From contig NZ_JBEMAR010000001.1 in assembly GCF_040274945.1 (NCBI RefSeq), forward strand, positions 186,001 through 250,000: 64,000 nucleotides of DNA, in the 5' to 3' direction. Source of the DNA: Carnobacterium_B sp040274945. GTDB taxonomy: Bacteria; Bacillota; Bacilli; Lactobacillales; Carnobacteriaceae. A program made the translations under genes and the position numbers. Below the pieces are notes generated by a model. The model saw only the letters and a program-made list of their open reading frames with translations. It did no database searches and had not been told where the DNA came from. Positions 53,035 to 61,199 of this stretch are shown one piece after another (position 1 is the stretch's first letter; the number at the start of each line of letters is the position of its first letter).

Positions 53035-53526
53035 ATGGCAAAAGAAGCAAGTTTTGATATCGTTTCAGAAATGAATATGGAAGAGATAAAAAATTCCATC
53101 CAGTTGGCAACAAAAGAAATCGCCAATCGTTTTGATTTTAAAGGTACCATTAGCGAGATCAAATTAGAAAAAGAAAAATTGGTTTTAATTTCAGATGATG
53201 ATTTCAAATTAGAGCAAGTAAAAGACGTATTGTCTAACAAATTAGTTAAAAGAGGCGTTCCCACAAGAAATCTCCACTATTCTGCAACTGAAAAAGCTTT
53301 TGGTGGAAATGTTCGTCAATTCGCTGACTTAATTAATGGAATCGATAAAGAACACGCAAAAACGATTACTCAACTGATTAAAAAATCTGGTATTAAAGTT
53401 AAAACTCAAATACAAGACGATCAAATACGAGTAACCGGTAAAAATCGTGATGATCTACAACAAGTTATTGCTCTATTAAGAGATACAGATCTCCCAATTG
53501 ATTTGCAATTTATCAATTACAGATAG
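53035..53526 (+). CDS. yajQ: YajQ-family nucleotide-binding protein
   Basis: 163 residues, the full length of the UPF0234 family. Starts MAKEASFDIVSEMNMEEIKN, with the conserved EIANRFDFKGT (about 32-42) and IQDDQIRVTGKNRDDLQQVI near the C-terminus. Some homologues bind c-di-GMP or tRNA/nucleotides; which ligand applies here is not shown. AGAAGGAGG precedes the ATG. Terminator shared with the convergent OsmC gene. Confidence 0.95.
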   Translation: MAKEASFDIVSEMNMEEIKNSIQLATKEIANRFDFKGTISEIKLEKEKLVLISDDDFKLEQVKDVLSNKLVKRGVPTRNLHYSATEKAFGGNVRQFADLINGIDKEHAKTITQLIKKSGIKVKTQIQDDQIRVTGKNRDDLQQVIALLRDTDLPIDLQFINYR

Positions 53527-53552
53527 TGCAACACCTTTTTAGTGAGTAAAAT

Positions 53553-53590
53553 ACAAAAGACCTTCAAATATGAACTTGAAGGTCTTTTTA
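53553..53590. terminator. Bidirectional terminator between yajQ and the OsmC-family gene
   Basis: Perfect 13-bp stem AAAAGACCTTCAA / TTGAAGGTCTTTT with an 8-nt loop. Confidence 0.9.
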
Positions 53591-53601
53591 GCGTTTTTTA
53601 T

Positions 53602-54024
53602 TTAAAATTGTTCAACTGCTGTTACAGAAACTGTCTGGCTTCCTGCCAATAATTTAGATACAGGACAACGATTTTCAGCTTCTTCTACGATTTTTTCGCT
53701 TTCTTCAAAAGGTAGTCCCTCAATTTTTGCAAAAGCTTCTACATTAAAGAAAAATCCGATTCCACTAGGTTCACGCATATAGTCAACATGAACTTCAACG
53801 CGGCTTTCATTCTCTTTTCCTCTTGCTTTTAGCAAGGATTGAATCGTAGCATTAAGGCATGTACTAAACGATAATCCAAGTAATTCTTCAGGATTCGTAC
53901 CTTCCTCATCACTTAAGGGACTGGACAGTTTAACATTCAGTCCGCCATTTTTTACAAATGCTTGACCATTCACGCCTGTTTCGTTAACTATCTCAGCATG
54001 AAATAACGGTTTGCGGTCTTTCAT
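53602..54024 (-). CDS. OsmC/Ohr-family peroxiredoxin-like protein
   Basis: 140 residues. Two redox Cys positions are visible: LGLSFSTCLNATIQSLL (about Cys56) and AENRCPVSKLL (about Cys120), the arrangement of organic-hydroperoxide-reducing Ohr proteins. NPEELLGLSFSTC is the family signature. Likely detoxifies organic peroxides; no OhrR regulator is seen nearby. The start has GTAGGGAT upstream. It lies downstream of a hypothetical gene by 41 bp. Confidence 0.93.
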   Translation of the reverse strand: MKDRKPLFHAEIVNETGVNGQAFVKNGGLNVKLSSPLSDEEGTNPEELLGLSFSTCLNATIQSLLKARGKENESRVEVHVDYMREPSGIGFFFNVEAFAKIEGLPFEESEKIVEEAENRCPVSKLLAGSQTVSVTAVEQF

Positions 54025-54065
54025 GAAATCCCTACTCTCTTTTCATGATAACGATTCTATTGAAT

Positions 54066-54497
54066 CTATTTTTTCCCTACAGCTTCTTCTATTTTAGGAA
54101 GAATACTTTTAGCGATTGTTGATCCTACGATCATCATTTCATAAGCTGCTCTTACATCTTCTGTTGTCCGTGAAAGAAGTCTCATATAAATTTCCCCATC
54201 TCCAGCAAGACAAACACGATAGTAACCTGTTTTCATTTCATTTAATTCATTTAAAACTTCTAACACTTTTTGTTTTGCATCAAAGTTTGTTACATAAGCT
54301 AGTTTATGGTACACAATTTGAAAATCAATGATGCCTTCTTCTTTATTATCAAAAACAACCCCAAATGGCAAAGCTTGTTGATCATTCAGTTTAAATTTAC
54401 CATTATACAAAATTTGTCCATTTTTTATTTCTTTTTTAGCTAAAGGCACATGCTTCGCCTTCAAGATGGCTTCAAAGTTTACTAATGCTTTATTCAC
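54066..54497 (-). CDS. Hypothetical protein, about 143 aa, YbjN-like in character
   Basis: I do not recognise this protein with certainty. It is soluble, with an N-terminal helix (VNKALVNFEAILKAKHVPL), a beta segment and a C-terminal helical part (VRAAYEMMIVGSTIAKSILP); the pattern recalls YbjN/type III chaperone-like folds. The start is probably GTG at 54497, with GGGGT 8 nt upstream; GTG at 54512 would add 5 residues. It is followed by the OsmC-family gene 41 bp later, so the two may be cotranscribed. Confidence 0.75.
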   Translation of the reverse strand: MNKALVNFEAILKAKHVPLAKKEIKNGQILYNGKFKLNDQQALPFGVVFDNKEEGIIDFQIVYHKLAYVTNFDAKQKVLEVLNELNEMKTGYYRVCLAGDGEIYMRLLSRTTEDVRAAYEMMIVGSTIAKSILPKIEEAVGKK

Positions 54498-54589
54498 TCT
54501 ACTATACCCCACTTTTTTTAAGTTCTAATCGCTTTTTCATTTTCAATTATAACGTACTCTATTCATAATTAACAGCGTATTTAAGAAAA

Positions 54590-54624
54590 CAAAAAAAGTT
54601 CTAACTCAAGAGAGTTAGAACTTA
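54590..54624 (-). terminator. Terminator of the rplS unit
   Basis: Perfect 12-bp stem AAGTTCTAACTC / GAGTTAGAACTT, short loop, then TTTTTGTTTTC on the minus strand. Confidence 0.9.
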
Positions 54625-54635
54625 AAAAATTCATC

Positions 54636-54983
54636 TTAACGACGGATTTCTTTAATACGAGCTGCTTTACCGTGTAATGCACGTAAGTAGTACAATTTAG
54701 CACGACGTACTTTACCAAAGCGAACAACTTCGATTTGAGCAACACGTGGTGAGTGTAATGGGAATGTACGTTCAACGCCGATTCCATTAGAAATTTTACG
54801 AACTGTGTAAGTTTCGCTAACTCCAGCACCACGGCGTTTGATTACAACACCTTCAAATAATTGGATACGTTCTCTAGTACCCTCAACGATTTTAGCATGA
54901 ACACGTACAGTATCTCCTGGACGGAAAGCTGGGATGTCTTCACGTAATTGTTCGTTAGTGATTGATTCAATTAAATTACTCAT
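54636..54983 (-). CDS. rplS: 50S ribosomal protein L19
   Basis: 115 residues, standard bL19: MSNLIESITNEQLREDIPAF, then RIQLFEGVVIKRRGAGVSET and GKVRRAKLYYLRALHGKAAR. Sits at the 30S/50S interface. I chose the ATG at 54983 with GAAGGAG upstream; a longer in-frame extension is leader. Although it follows trmD, it has its own strong promoter and a structured leader. Confidence 0.98.
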   Translation of the reverse strand: MSNLIESITNEQLREDIPAFRPGDTVRVHAKIVEGTRERIQLFEGVVIKRRGAGVSETYTVRKISNGIGVERTFPLHSPRVAQIEVVRFGKVRRAKLYYLRALHGKAARIKEIRR

Positions 54984-55069
54984 TATGTTTTTCTCCTTCC
55001 AACAAACCTTCATATATCACATATGGATACAGCGGAACATCGTTTTAATGGCAGGCTTTACCCGCTCAC
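54984..55069 (-). promoter_or_regulatory. Probable L19 autoregulatory mRNA leader
   Basis: An 85-nt transcribed leader between the promoter and rplS. It can form an outer AGCGG/CCGCT helix and a CATAT/ATATG hairpin just before the ribosome binding site. Firmicute rplS genes commonly carry an L19-responsive leader; the match here is by position and foldability, not by covariance search. Confidence 0.5.
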
Positions 55070-55075
55070 CAAATA

Positions 55076-55104
55076 ATTCTAACATAAGCACTAAAGGGTG
55101 TAAA
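55076..55104 (-). promoter_or_regulatory. Strong promoter of rplS
   Basis: Minus-strand TTTACA (complement of 55099-55104), 17-bp spacer, TAGAAT (complement of 55076-55081). Confidence 0.75.
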
Positions 55105-55151
55105 GTAAATTTCCTTATTTCTCAGAAAAAACTCTGATAAACTTGGTTTCT

Positions 55152-55901
55152 TTATTCTTTAGAAACTGCTTTTTCTATTTTTAGTTCTTCTAAATATTTT
55201 TGTTGTTCAGCTGATAATGAGACGTTTTCAAGCATATCTGGACGTCTTTCCATTGTACGTCTGATTGATTCTTTGTCTTGCCACTCTTTTATTTTTTTAT
55301 GATTTCCGCTAATGATCACATCAGGAACTTTCATACCACGGTACTCAGCAGGTCTAGTATATTGAGGATGTTCCAATAATCCAGTGGAATGTGAGTCCGT
55401 TTTAGCTGATTGATCATTTCCTAAAACTTCTGGTAATAAGCGTACCGTCGCGTCGATCATCACCATAGCCCCTAGTTCTCCACCAGTTAAAACATAATCG
55501 CCTAGCGAAATTTCATCCGTTACCAATGTCCGAATTCGTTCATCATAACCTTCATAATGGCCACAAATAAATACTAGATGTTCTTCTTCTGATAGTTCTT
55601 CCGCTACCGTTTGAGTAAACGGAACACCCGCAGGATCTAGTAAGATCACTCGCTTTTTAGTATCAGGCGCCTGTTCATTGATTGCATCTATGGCAGCAAA
55701 AATAGGCTGCGCTTTTAATAACATTCCTGCACCGCCGCCATACGGATAATCATCTACATTCTGGTGCTTGTTATCTGTATAATCTCTAAAATTCATCACA
55801 TTTACTTGTAGCAGGTCTTTATCAATTGCTTTTCCAATAATGGATTCGGTCAATGGTCCTTGAAACATTCGTGGAAACAATGTTAAAACATCAATTTTCA
55901 T
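55152..55901 (-). CDS. trmD: tRNA (guanine-N1-)-methyltransferase TrmD
   Basis: 249 residues, SPOUT-class. N-terminal MKIDVLTLFPRMF, YGGGAGMLLKAQPI, and the SAM trefoil knot with CGHYEGYDERI and ISLGDYVLTGGELGAMVMID. Methylates G37 of tRNAs to prevent frameshifting. Its ATG overlaps the rimM TAA by one base (TAATG), showing coupling. Standard rimM-trmD-rplS order. Confidence 0.98.
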   Translation of the reverse strand: MKIDVLTLFPRMFQGPLTESIIGKAIDKDLLQVNVMNFRDYTDNKHQNVDDYPYGGGAGMLLKAQPIFAAIDAINEQAPDTKKRVILLDPAGVPFTQTVAEELSEEEHLVFICGHYEGYDERIRTLVTDEISLGDYVLTGGELGAMVMIDATVRLLPEVLGNDQSAKTDSHSTGLLEHPQYTRPAEYRGMKVPDVIISGNHKKIKEWQDKESIRRTMERRPDMLENVSLSAEQQKYLEELKIEKAVSKE

Positions 55902-56416
55902 TAATCATCTAGCCCTTCCATCATATGAATCGTTACCATTTGGTTTTCTAGATCAACCTCTAATACGACCTCTTCAATATACGGAATCAAGAGATCTTTC
56001 TTTTTCGGACGTTCAATTACCCATACATCATTAGCACCTGGAGACATCACTTCGCTGATTTTACCAATGACACTTTTTTCTTCATCCTGTACAGTCAATC
56101 CAACTATTTGATGCAAATAGAATTCATTTTTTGGCAATTCTGTTAAACGGTCTTCGCTAACTTTCAATATGCCATCACGGTATTTTTCTACATCATTGAT
56201 ATTTGGGTGATTTTCAAAAGATAGGATATCAAAATTCTTGTGTTTACGATGGCTTGCAACAGTTAAATCCGTTACTAACTTACCATCTTGAAATAAGGAT
56301 AACGTAGACCCTTTTTTGTATCTTTCTTCGGGAAAGTCAGTTTTTGAAATAACTCGAACTTCACCTTTTATCCCTTGTGTGTTAACAATTTTTCCTACAT
56401 TGTACAATGTTTTCAT
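55901..56416 (-). CDS. rimM: 16S rRNA processing protein RimM
   Basis: 171 residues: N-terminal RimM barrel (YNVGKIVNTQGIKGEVRVIS) and C-terminal PRC barrel (FYLHQIVGLTV, GANDVWVIERPKKKDLLIPY). It binds ribosomal protein S19 and aids 30S head maturation. AGGGAACG precedes the ATG. Upstream khpA ends in a terminator-like hairpin. Confidence 0.97.
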   Translation of the reverse strand: MKTLYNVGKIVNTQGIKGEVRVISKTDFPEERYKKGSTLSLFQDGKLVTDLTVASHRKHKNFDILSFENHPNINDVEKYRDGILKVSEDRLTELPKNEFYLHQIVGLTVQDEEKSVIGKISEVMSPGANDVWVIERPKKKDLLIPYIEEVVLEVDLENQMVTIHMMEGLDD

Positions 56417-56489
56417 TGCGTTCCCTCATTTACAATTAATTTTTTTCATTTAAGTATCTATTTAGCTGGATGTCTAATAAAATCATTTA

Positions 56490-56532
56490 TAAAAAAAGAA
56501 ACCATCTCTTATTGAAGAAATGATTTCTTTTC
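56490..56532 (-). terminator. Terminator after rpsP-khpA
   Basis: Stem AAAAGAAATCATTTCTT with AAGAGATGGTTTCTTTT (a few mismatches), then TTTATAA on the minus strand. It lies between khpA and rimM, so part of transcription may stop here. Confidence 0.7.
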
Positions 56533-56538
56533 CGGAAT

Positions 56539-56781
56539 TTAGCTATTGGCAATTGTCAATCTTACACGTTTGGGTCCAAGAACTCTAACACTGTAAACAA
56601 TTGTACGAATAGCTTTTGCTACGCGACCTTTTTTTCCAATTACTCGTCCAACATCATCAGGGTGAACAGACAATTGATATTCTAAAAACTCTTCAGTTTC
56701 TACTACATCAATTGTCAACTCATCAGGATGACTTACAAGAGGACTTACAACTGTAAGAATTAAATCTTTTATGTCAGCCAT
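56539..56781 (-). CDS. khpA: KH-domain RNA-binding protein KhpA (YlqC)
   Basis: 80 residues, one KH domain with the GxxG loop in VIGKKGRVAKAIRTIV (GKKG, about residue 50). In Gram-positives KhpA pairs with KhpB/EloR and influences division and wall synthesis. I chose the ATG at 56781 with AAGGATG 6 nt upstream; an in-frame ATG at 56790 adds three residues. It follows rpsP by 14 bp. Confidence 0.95.
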   Translation of the reverse strand: MADIKDLILTVVSPLVSHPDELTIDVVETEEFLEYQLSVHPDDVGRVIGKKGRVAKAIRTIVYSVRVLGPKRVRLTIANS

Positions 56782-56795
56782 AGAAAACATCCTTT

Positions 56796-57068
56796 TTATT
56801 TAATGTTTTTTGATTCATGGAATTTTTTCATAATGCCTTCTTTTGAAAGGATGTTACGAATTGTATCAGAAGGTTGAGCACCATTAGCTAACCATTTTAA
56901 TACTGCTTCTTCGTCCACTTTTACTTCTGCTGGATTAACAACTGGGTTGTATGTTCCTACAGTTTCGATGAAACGTCCATCACGTGGAGAACGTGAATCT
57001 GCAACTACGATACGGTAAAAAGGATTTCTTTTAGATCCCATGCGTTTTAAACGAATTTTTACTGCCAT
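56796..57068 (-). CDS. rpsP: 30S ribosomal protein S16
   Basis: 90 residues, standard bS16: MAVKIRLKRMGSKRNPFYRI and VADSRSPRDGRFIETVGTYN. A helper of early 30S assembly. GGAGGTG precedes the ATG. It has its own promoter (57105-57133) although it follows ffh on the same strand. Confidence 0.98.
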   Translation of the reverse strand: MAVKIRLKRMGSKRNPFYRIVVADSRSPRDGRFIETVGTYNPVVNPAEVKVDEEAVLKWLANGAQPSDTIRNILSKEGIMKKFHESKNIK

Positions 57069-57104
57069 ATTTCTTACACCTCCATTAACTATCTCACAAT
57101 AAGT

Positions 57105-57133
57105 AGTTTACCAGTTTATTTATAGCTTGTAAA
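57105..57133 (-). promoter_or_regulatory. Promoter of rpsP
   Basis: Minus-strand TTTACA (complement of 57128-57133), 17-bp spacer, TAAACT (complement of 57105-57110). The -35 lies inside the hairpin at 57124-57152. Confidence 0.65.
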
Positions 57134-57164
57134 GTGTTTTTTCTTTACAGCTTGTTTTTTTTTT
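57124..57164 (+). terminator. Terminator-like hairpin oriented to the plus strand in the ffh-rpsP gap
   Basis: Plus strand reads AGCTTGTAAAG, 8-nt T-rich loop, CTTTACAGCT, then TTG and a run of ten T residues. The nearest plus-strand gene upstream is yajQ, far away and already terminated, so the transcript it would stop is unknown. Confidence 0.5.
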
Positions 57165-57193
57165 ATAAAGTAGTTATTTACTATTTCAAGATA

Positions 57194-58621
57194 TTATTTG
57201 CGACTTTTTTTATTCTTTTTCTTCATTTTTTTCTTGTTTTTACGAACCATAGAATTCATAGCCATTTTTCCAAGCTTGCCTTTTGCACCTTGTCCAAATA
57301 GATTTTCCATACCGTTCATATTTCCTTTAGACATTTGACTCATCATTTTTTTCGATTCATTAAATTGCTTGATCAATCGATTGACTTCGGCTATTGGACG
57401 AGCTGATCCTCGAGCAATCCTGCGACGTCGGCTTTGAGATAAAAGATCAGGATTTTCTCTCTCTTGCGGTGTCATAGACAAAACAATAGCTTTCATTCGA
57501 GCAGTATCTTTTGGATCGATTTGAAGTTTATCTAATCCAGGAACATTGCTCATGCCTGGAATCATTTTTAAAATGTCTTCCATCGGCCCCATATTGCTGA
57601 CTTGATCCATTTGTTCAATGAAATCATTGAAGTCAAAACTATTTTCACGTAATTTTGTCATCATTTCTTCTGATTTCTTTTCGTCAAAATCTTCTTGAGC
57701 CTTTTCAATCAGAGTTAGCATATCTCCCATACCTAAAATACGGTTAGCCATACGCTCTGGGTAGAATGGTTCTAAAGCATCTAGTTTTTCACCAGAACCT
57801 GTAAATTTGATAGGTTTACCAGTGACAGCACGGATAGAAAGGGCTGCTCCTCCACGAGTATCTCCATCTAATTTCGTTAAGATGACACCGGTGATATCTA
57901 ATTGTTCATTAAAAGATGAAGCAACATTTGCAGCTTCTTGACCAGTCATTGCATCAACAACTAAGAAAATTTCTGTTGGCTGTGTTGTTTCTTTAATATC
58001 GCTTAACTCTTGCATCAATGTTTCATCAATTTGTAAACGACCAGCAGTATCGATCAACACGAAATCTAAGTGTTCTGCTTTTGCTTTTTCGATTCCTTGT
58101 CTTGCAATTTCAACTGGACTGACTTGATCTCCCATAGAGAATACAGGAACGTCTAATTGCTTACCAATGGTTTCTAATTGTTGAATGGCTGCTGGACGAT
58201 AAATATCGGCAGCAATCAATAAAGGGCGTTTGTTTTGATTTTTGCGTAAATAGCTAGCTAATTTACCAGCTGTAGTCGTTTTACCTGCTCCTTGCAAACC
58301 AACCATCATAACAACTGTAGGTGCTTTAGGTGCTGTTTGAATCGTGGCTTGTTCTCCACCCATCAACTCGGTCAATTCTTCATTAACAATTTTAATTACT
58401 TGTTGTCCAGGAGAAAGGCTGTCCAATACTTCAGAACCTACTGCACGAACACTCACCGTTTTAACAAAATCTTTTACAACTTTAAAGTTAACGTCAGCTT
58501 CTAATAAGGCTAAACGTACTTCTCTCATCATTTCTTTTACATCAGCTTCTGATACTTTCCCTTTGCGACGCATTTTTGTCATCGCATTTTGGAGACGTTC
58601 AGTTAAACCTTCAAATGCCAT
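57194..58621 (-). CDS. ffh: Signal recognition particle GTPase Ffh
   Basis: 475 residues. N domain, GTPase G domain with P-loop GLQGAGKTTTAGK (about 107-119), DTAGRLQIDE and TKLDGDTRGGA, then a methionine-rich M domain ending in a Lys/Asn-rich tail (MVRKNKKKMKKKNKKSRK). It binds 4.5S RNA and nascent membrane-protein signal sequences; its receptor FtsY is encoded at 61307. It follows ylxM by 17 bp. Confidence 0.98.
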   Translation of the reverse strand: MAFEGLTERLQNAMTKMRRKGKVSEADVKEMMREVRLALLEADVNFKVVKDFVKTVSVRAVGSEVLDSLSPGQQVIKIVNEELTELMGGEQATIQTAPKAPTVVMMVGLQGAGKTTTAGKLASYLRKNQNKRPLLIAADIYRPAAIQQLETIGKQLDVPVFSMGDQVSPVEIARQGIEKAKAEHLDFVLIDTAGRLQIDETLMQELSDIKETTQPTEIFLVVDAMTGQEAANVASSFNEQLDITGVILTKLDGDTRGGAALSIRAVTGKPIKFTGSGEKLDALEPFYPERMANRILGMGDMLTLIEKAQEDFDEKKSEEMMTKLRENSFDFNDFIEQMDQVSNMGPMEDILKMIPGMSNVPGLDKLQIDPKDTARMKAIVLSMTPQERENPDLLSQSRRRRIARGSARPIAEVNRLIKQFNESKKMMSQMSKGNMNGMENLFGQGAKGKLGKMAMNSMVRKNKKKMKKKNKKSRK

Positions 58622-58638
58622 TCTACTTCACCATTCCT

Positions 58639-58983
58639 TTATTTCTCATCTCTGTCTTTTTTTAATAACTCAATAAACTGTTCTAATACCTCATCTTTTG
58701 GATAATGACTTTTGATGTAACTTGACATATCCTCTATGACGGCCTTTGTTGTATTGAAATCTTCCAATAAATGTAGCTTTTTTTCATACTCAATTAAGCT
58801 GTTTTCAGTTCGCCTGATGTTATCATAAATTGCTTGACGACTAACTTCAAATTCTTCTGCAATCTCACCCAGAGAAAAATCGTCTGCATAATATAATTGC
58901 ATATAACTTTTTTGTTTATCAGTCAATAAAGAGCCATAGAAATCGAACAAGGCGTTCATTTGATTTGTTTTTTCAATTTCCAA
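58639..58983 (-). CDS. ylxM: YlxM-like SRP-associated helix-turn-helix protein
   Basis: 114 residues, helix-turn-helix of the UPF0122 family: LTDKQKSYMQLYYADDFSLG, then EEFEVSRQAIYDNIRRTENS. In streptococci YlxM binds SRP components and modulates the pathway. The start is TTG with GAAGGG upstream. It directly precedes ffh, the conserved pair. The 260 bp upstream to ptsG show the ptsG terminator and otherwise nothing clear. Confidence 0.95.
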   Translation of the reverse strand: MEIEKTNQMNALFDFYGSLLTDKQKSYMQLYYADDFSLGEIAEEFEVSRQAIYDNIRRTENSLIEYEKKLHLLEDFNTTKAVIEDMSSYIKSHYPKDEVLEQFIELLKKDRDEK

Positions 58984-59164
58984 TCGTAACCCTTCTTTCT
59001 CTGCTTAACAACTGTCAAGGAAAACACGTTTACACACCTTAATAGCGTACCTGTTTTTGCCTAAATAATCAATAGTTTGTCTTGTTTTTACAAACATTTC
59101 TTTAATCCATTTAGTCATTTTCACTGTTTTTAAATACTATTTTATAAGGTCATTGCATAATGCA

Positions 59165-59217
59165 CAAAAAGAACCCCTTTAACGGCAAGACAATCACTGT
59201 CCGTTAAAGGAGTTCTT
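59165..59217 (-). terminator. Terminator of the PTS permease gene
   Basis: 15-bp stem GAACTCCTTTAACGG / CCGTTAAAGGGGTTC with one mismatch, 15-nt loop, then TTTTTGTGC on the minus strand. Confidence 0.9.
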
Positions 59218-59244
59218 CACTAGTTTAATTACTTAAAAAGCATA

Positions 59245-61134
59245 TTAAAGCTTACCATTACGGTATTCTTCAATATTTGATTTAATGTTTGCTACTTTTG
59301 GTCCATAAATGACTTGAGCACTAGTGCCTTTGACAACAACTCCAGCTGCACCAGTTGATTTTAATTTAGCTTGATCAACTAATTGACCATCTTTAACAGT
59401 AACTCTTAAGCGTGTTGCACAATTGTCAACATCGATTAAATTTTCTTCTCCGCCAAGTCCTTCAATAATATCTGCAGACATTTCATCAGCAGGATTAGAA
59501 GGTTTAACAGGAGATGCAGATGCGTTACTTGTTGAGCTAGCTAAATATTCATCTATATTTGATTTAATATTTGAAACTTTTGGTCCATAAATAACTTGGG
59601 CACTATTTCCTTTTACAACGACTCCAGCTGCACCAGTTGATTTTAACTTAGCTTGATCAACCAACTGACCATCTTTGATCGTTACTCTTAAGCGTGTTGC
59701 ACAATTGTCAACATCGACTAAATTTGCTTTTCCACCCAGTCCTTCTATAATATCATGTGACATTTCATCTTGAACGGGTTCATTAGATGTAGTTCCGCCA
59801 GCTTTTTTAGCTTGGTAATCTGCTTTTGTATACATTTTTGTTTCAGCTACTTCATCTTCGCGACCTGGTGTTTTCAAATCGAATTTTGTAATAAAGAAAC
59901 GGAAAACAAAATAGTAAACTAGCGCATAAACAATTCCTACTAAGACAACTGGTATCCAGTTGGTTATTCCTTGTCCTGGTAAGATACCATACAATACAAA
60001 GTCAAGTAAGCCACCTGAGAAAGTTAACCCTACTCCAACATTCAAGAAGTGCATAATTACAAATGAGAATGCAGCTAATACACAATGTACTCCGAAGTAT
60101 AAGAAAGGTGAAGCAAATAAGAATGAAAATTCAAGCGGTTCTGTGATTCCTGTAAAAATTGACGTTAGTGAAGAAGACATCATAAGTCCCTTAACGTCTT
60201 TTTTTCGTTCTGGTTTAGCCGTTTGGTACATTGCAAAAGCTGCTGCTGGGAATCCGAAAATCATGAACGGAAATAATCCAGAGAAGAATTTTGCTGCTTC
60301 AGGATCAACAACTTGTCCATTAGATAATTGTGAGAAGACGATGTTTTGAGCTCCTTCAACAATTGTTCCATTAATTTCAGCTGTTCCTCCAAGTGCTGTC
60401 TGCCAGAAAGGAAGATAAAACACATGATGTAAACCTAATGGAATCAATGCACGATAAATAAAACCGTACAAGAATGTTCCAATGTACCCAAGTTCAGCTA
60501 CAACTGAACCTAACCATGCAATACCTGCACCAGCATATGGCCAGACAAATGCAAGAATCATCCCTACGATTACAGCTGCAAATGCTGATACGATTGGTAT
60601 GAAACGCGTTCCAGAAAAGAACGATAAAGCGTCTGGTAATTCAATTTTATAAAAGCGATTGTGCAAGGCAGCAACGATCAATCCCATAATGATTCCGCCA
60701 AATACACCTGTATTCATTGTTGCATCAAAACTAAGTACCGAAGCAATTAATCCCGGTGTTTGTTGCAATTTTTCTATATTTCCAAAGTTCGTTATGGTAC
60801 TTGTTAAAGATGCATACATCATAAAGTACGCTACAACAGCTGATAAAGCCGCAACCTCTTTAGCAGCTTTAGCCATTCCTAAAGCAACCCCAACTGCAAA
60901 GAGCAGTGGTAAATTATCAAACACGATCGTACCACAATCTTTTAATACTGTTAAAATACCGTATAAAACAGTACCTTCCCCTAGTAACCACTCTAAGTCA
61001 TATAGACTTACAAATGAATCTCCAGTAAAAGATGACCCTATTCCTAATAGCAAACCTGCTACTGGAAGCAATGCAATAGGCAGCATAAAGGTTTTACCCA
61101 TTTTTTGCAGCCCTTCAAAAATTTTATCTTTCAC
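59245..61134 (-). CDS. PTS glucose/maltose-family permease, EIIC with two tandem EIIB domains
   Basis: 629 residues. EIIC of the Glc superfamily (about 1-430, roughly ten membrane helices, PLGLHHVFYLPFWQTALGG and the sugar-site GITEPLEF). A linker is followed by two IIB domains, D456 to about 531 and D550 to about 625. Both keep the phospho-Cys motif VDVDNCATRLRV (Cys478 and Cys572). No EIIA domain; EIIA must act in trans. Substrate may be glucose or maltose; ptsG and malT are both possible names. GTG start with AAGGAGG upstream. A promoter with a cre-like site precedes it. It interrupts the ftsY-ylxM order. Confidence 0.93.
   Translation of the reverse strand: MKDKIFEGLQKMGKTFMLPIALLPVAGLLLGIGSSFTGDSFVSLYDLEWLLGEGTVLYGILTVLKDCGTIVFDNLPLLFAVGVALGMAKAAKEVAALSAVVAYFMMYASLTSTITNFGNIEKLQQTPGLIASVLSFDATMNTGVFGGIIMGLIVAALHNRFYKIELPDALSFFSGTRFIPIVSAFAAVIVGMILAFVWPYAGAGIAWLGSVVAELGYIGTFLYGFIYRALIPLGLHHVFYLPFWQTALGGTAEINGTIVEGAQNIVFSQLSNGQVVDPEAAKFFSGLFPFMIFGFPAAAFAMYQTAKPERKKDVKGLMMSSSLTSIFTGITEPLEFSFLFASPFLYFGVHCVLAAFSFVIMHFLNVGVGLTFSGGLLDFVLYGILPGQGITNWIPVVLVGIVYALVYYFVFRFFITKFDLKTPGREDEVAETKMYTKADYQAKKAGGTTSNEPVQDEMSHDIIEGLGGKANLVDVDNCATRLRVTIKDGQLVDQAKLKSTGAAGVVVKGNSAQVIYGPKVSNIKSNIDEYLASSTSNASASPVKPSNPADEMSADIIEGLGGEENLIDVDNCATRLRVTVKDGQLVDQAKLKSTGAAGVVVKGTSAQVIYGPKVANIKSNIEEYRNGKL
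59262..59487. repeat. Direct repeat encoding IIB domain 2
   Basis: 226 bp closely matching 59544-59769 over its whole length, including long blocks of identical bases around the phospho-Cys codon. Period between copies 282 bp. Confidence 0.9.
59544..59769. repeat. Direct repeat encoding IIB domain 1
   Basis: Partner of 59262-59487. Both copies start at a GATGAAATGTC sequence on the minus strand and end in GA(A/T)GAATA. Confidence 0.9.
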
Positions 61135-61199
61135 TTTTTTTCCTCCTTAAAATCTAAAATAAGTGCTTGTATGAATGTAAAATAACAGCATACTTTGCA

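Noticed and set aside
60659..61150. 163-codon open frame antisense to the PTS permease
   Set aside because: Low-complexity mirror of membrane-helix codons on the opposite strand; no ribosome binding site. The same applies to 61347-61865 (antisense ftsY), 48563-48943 (antisense clpB) and 52372-52749 (antisense yitT).
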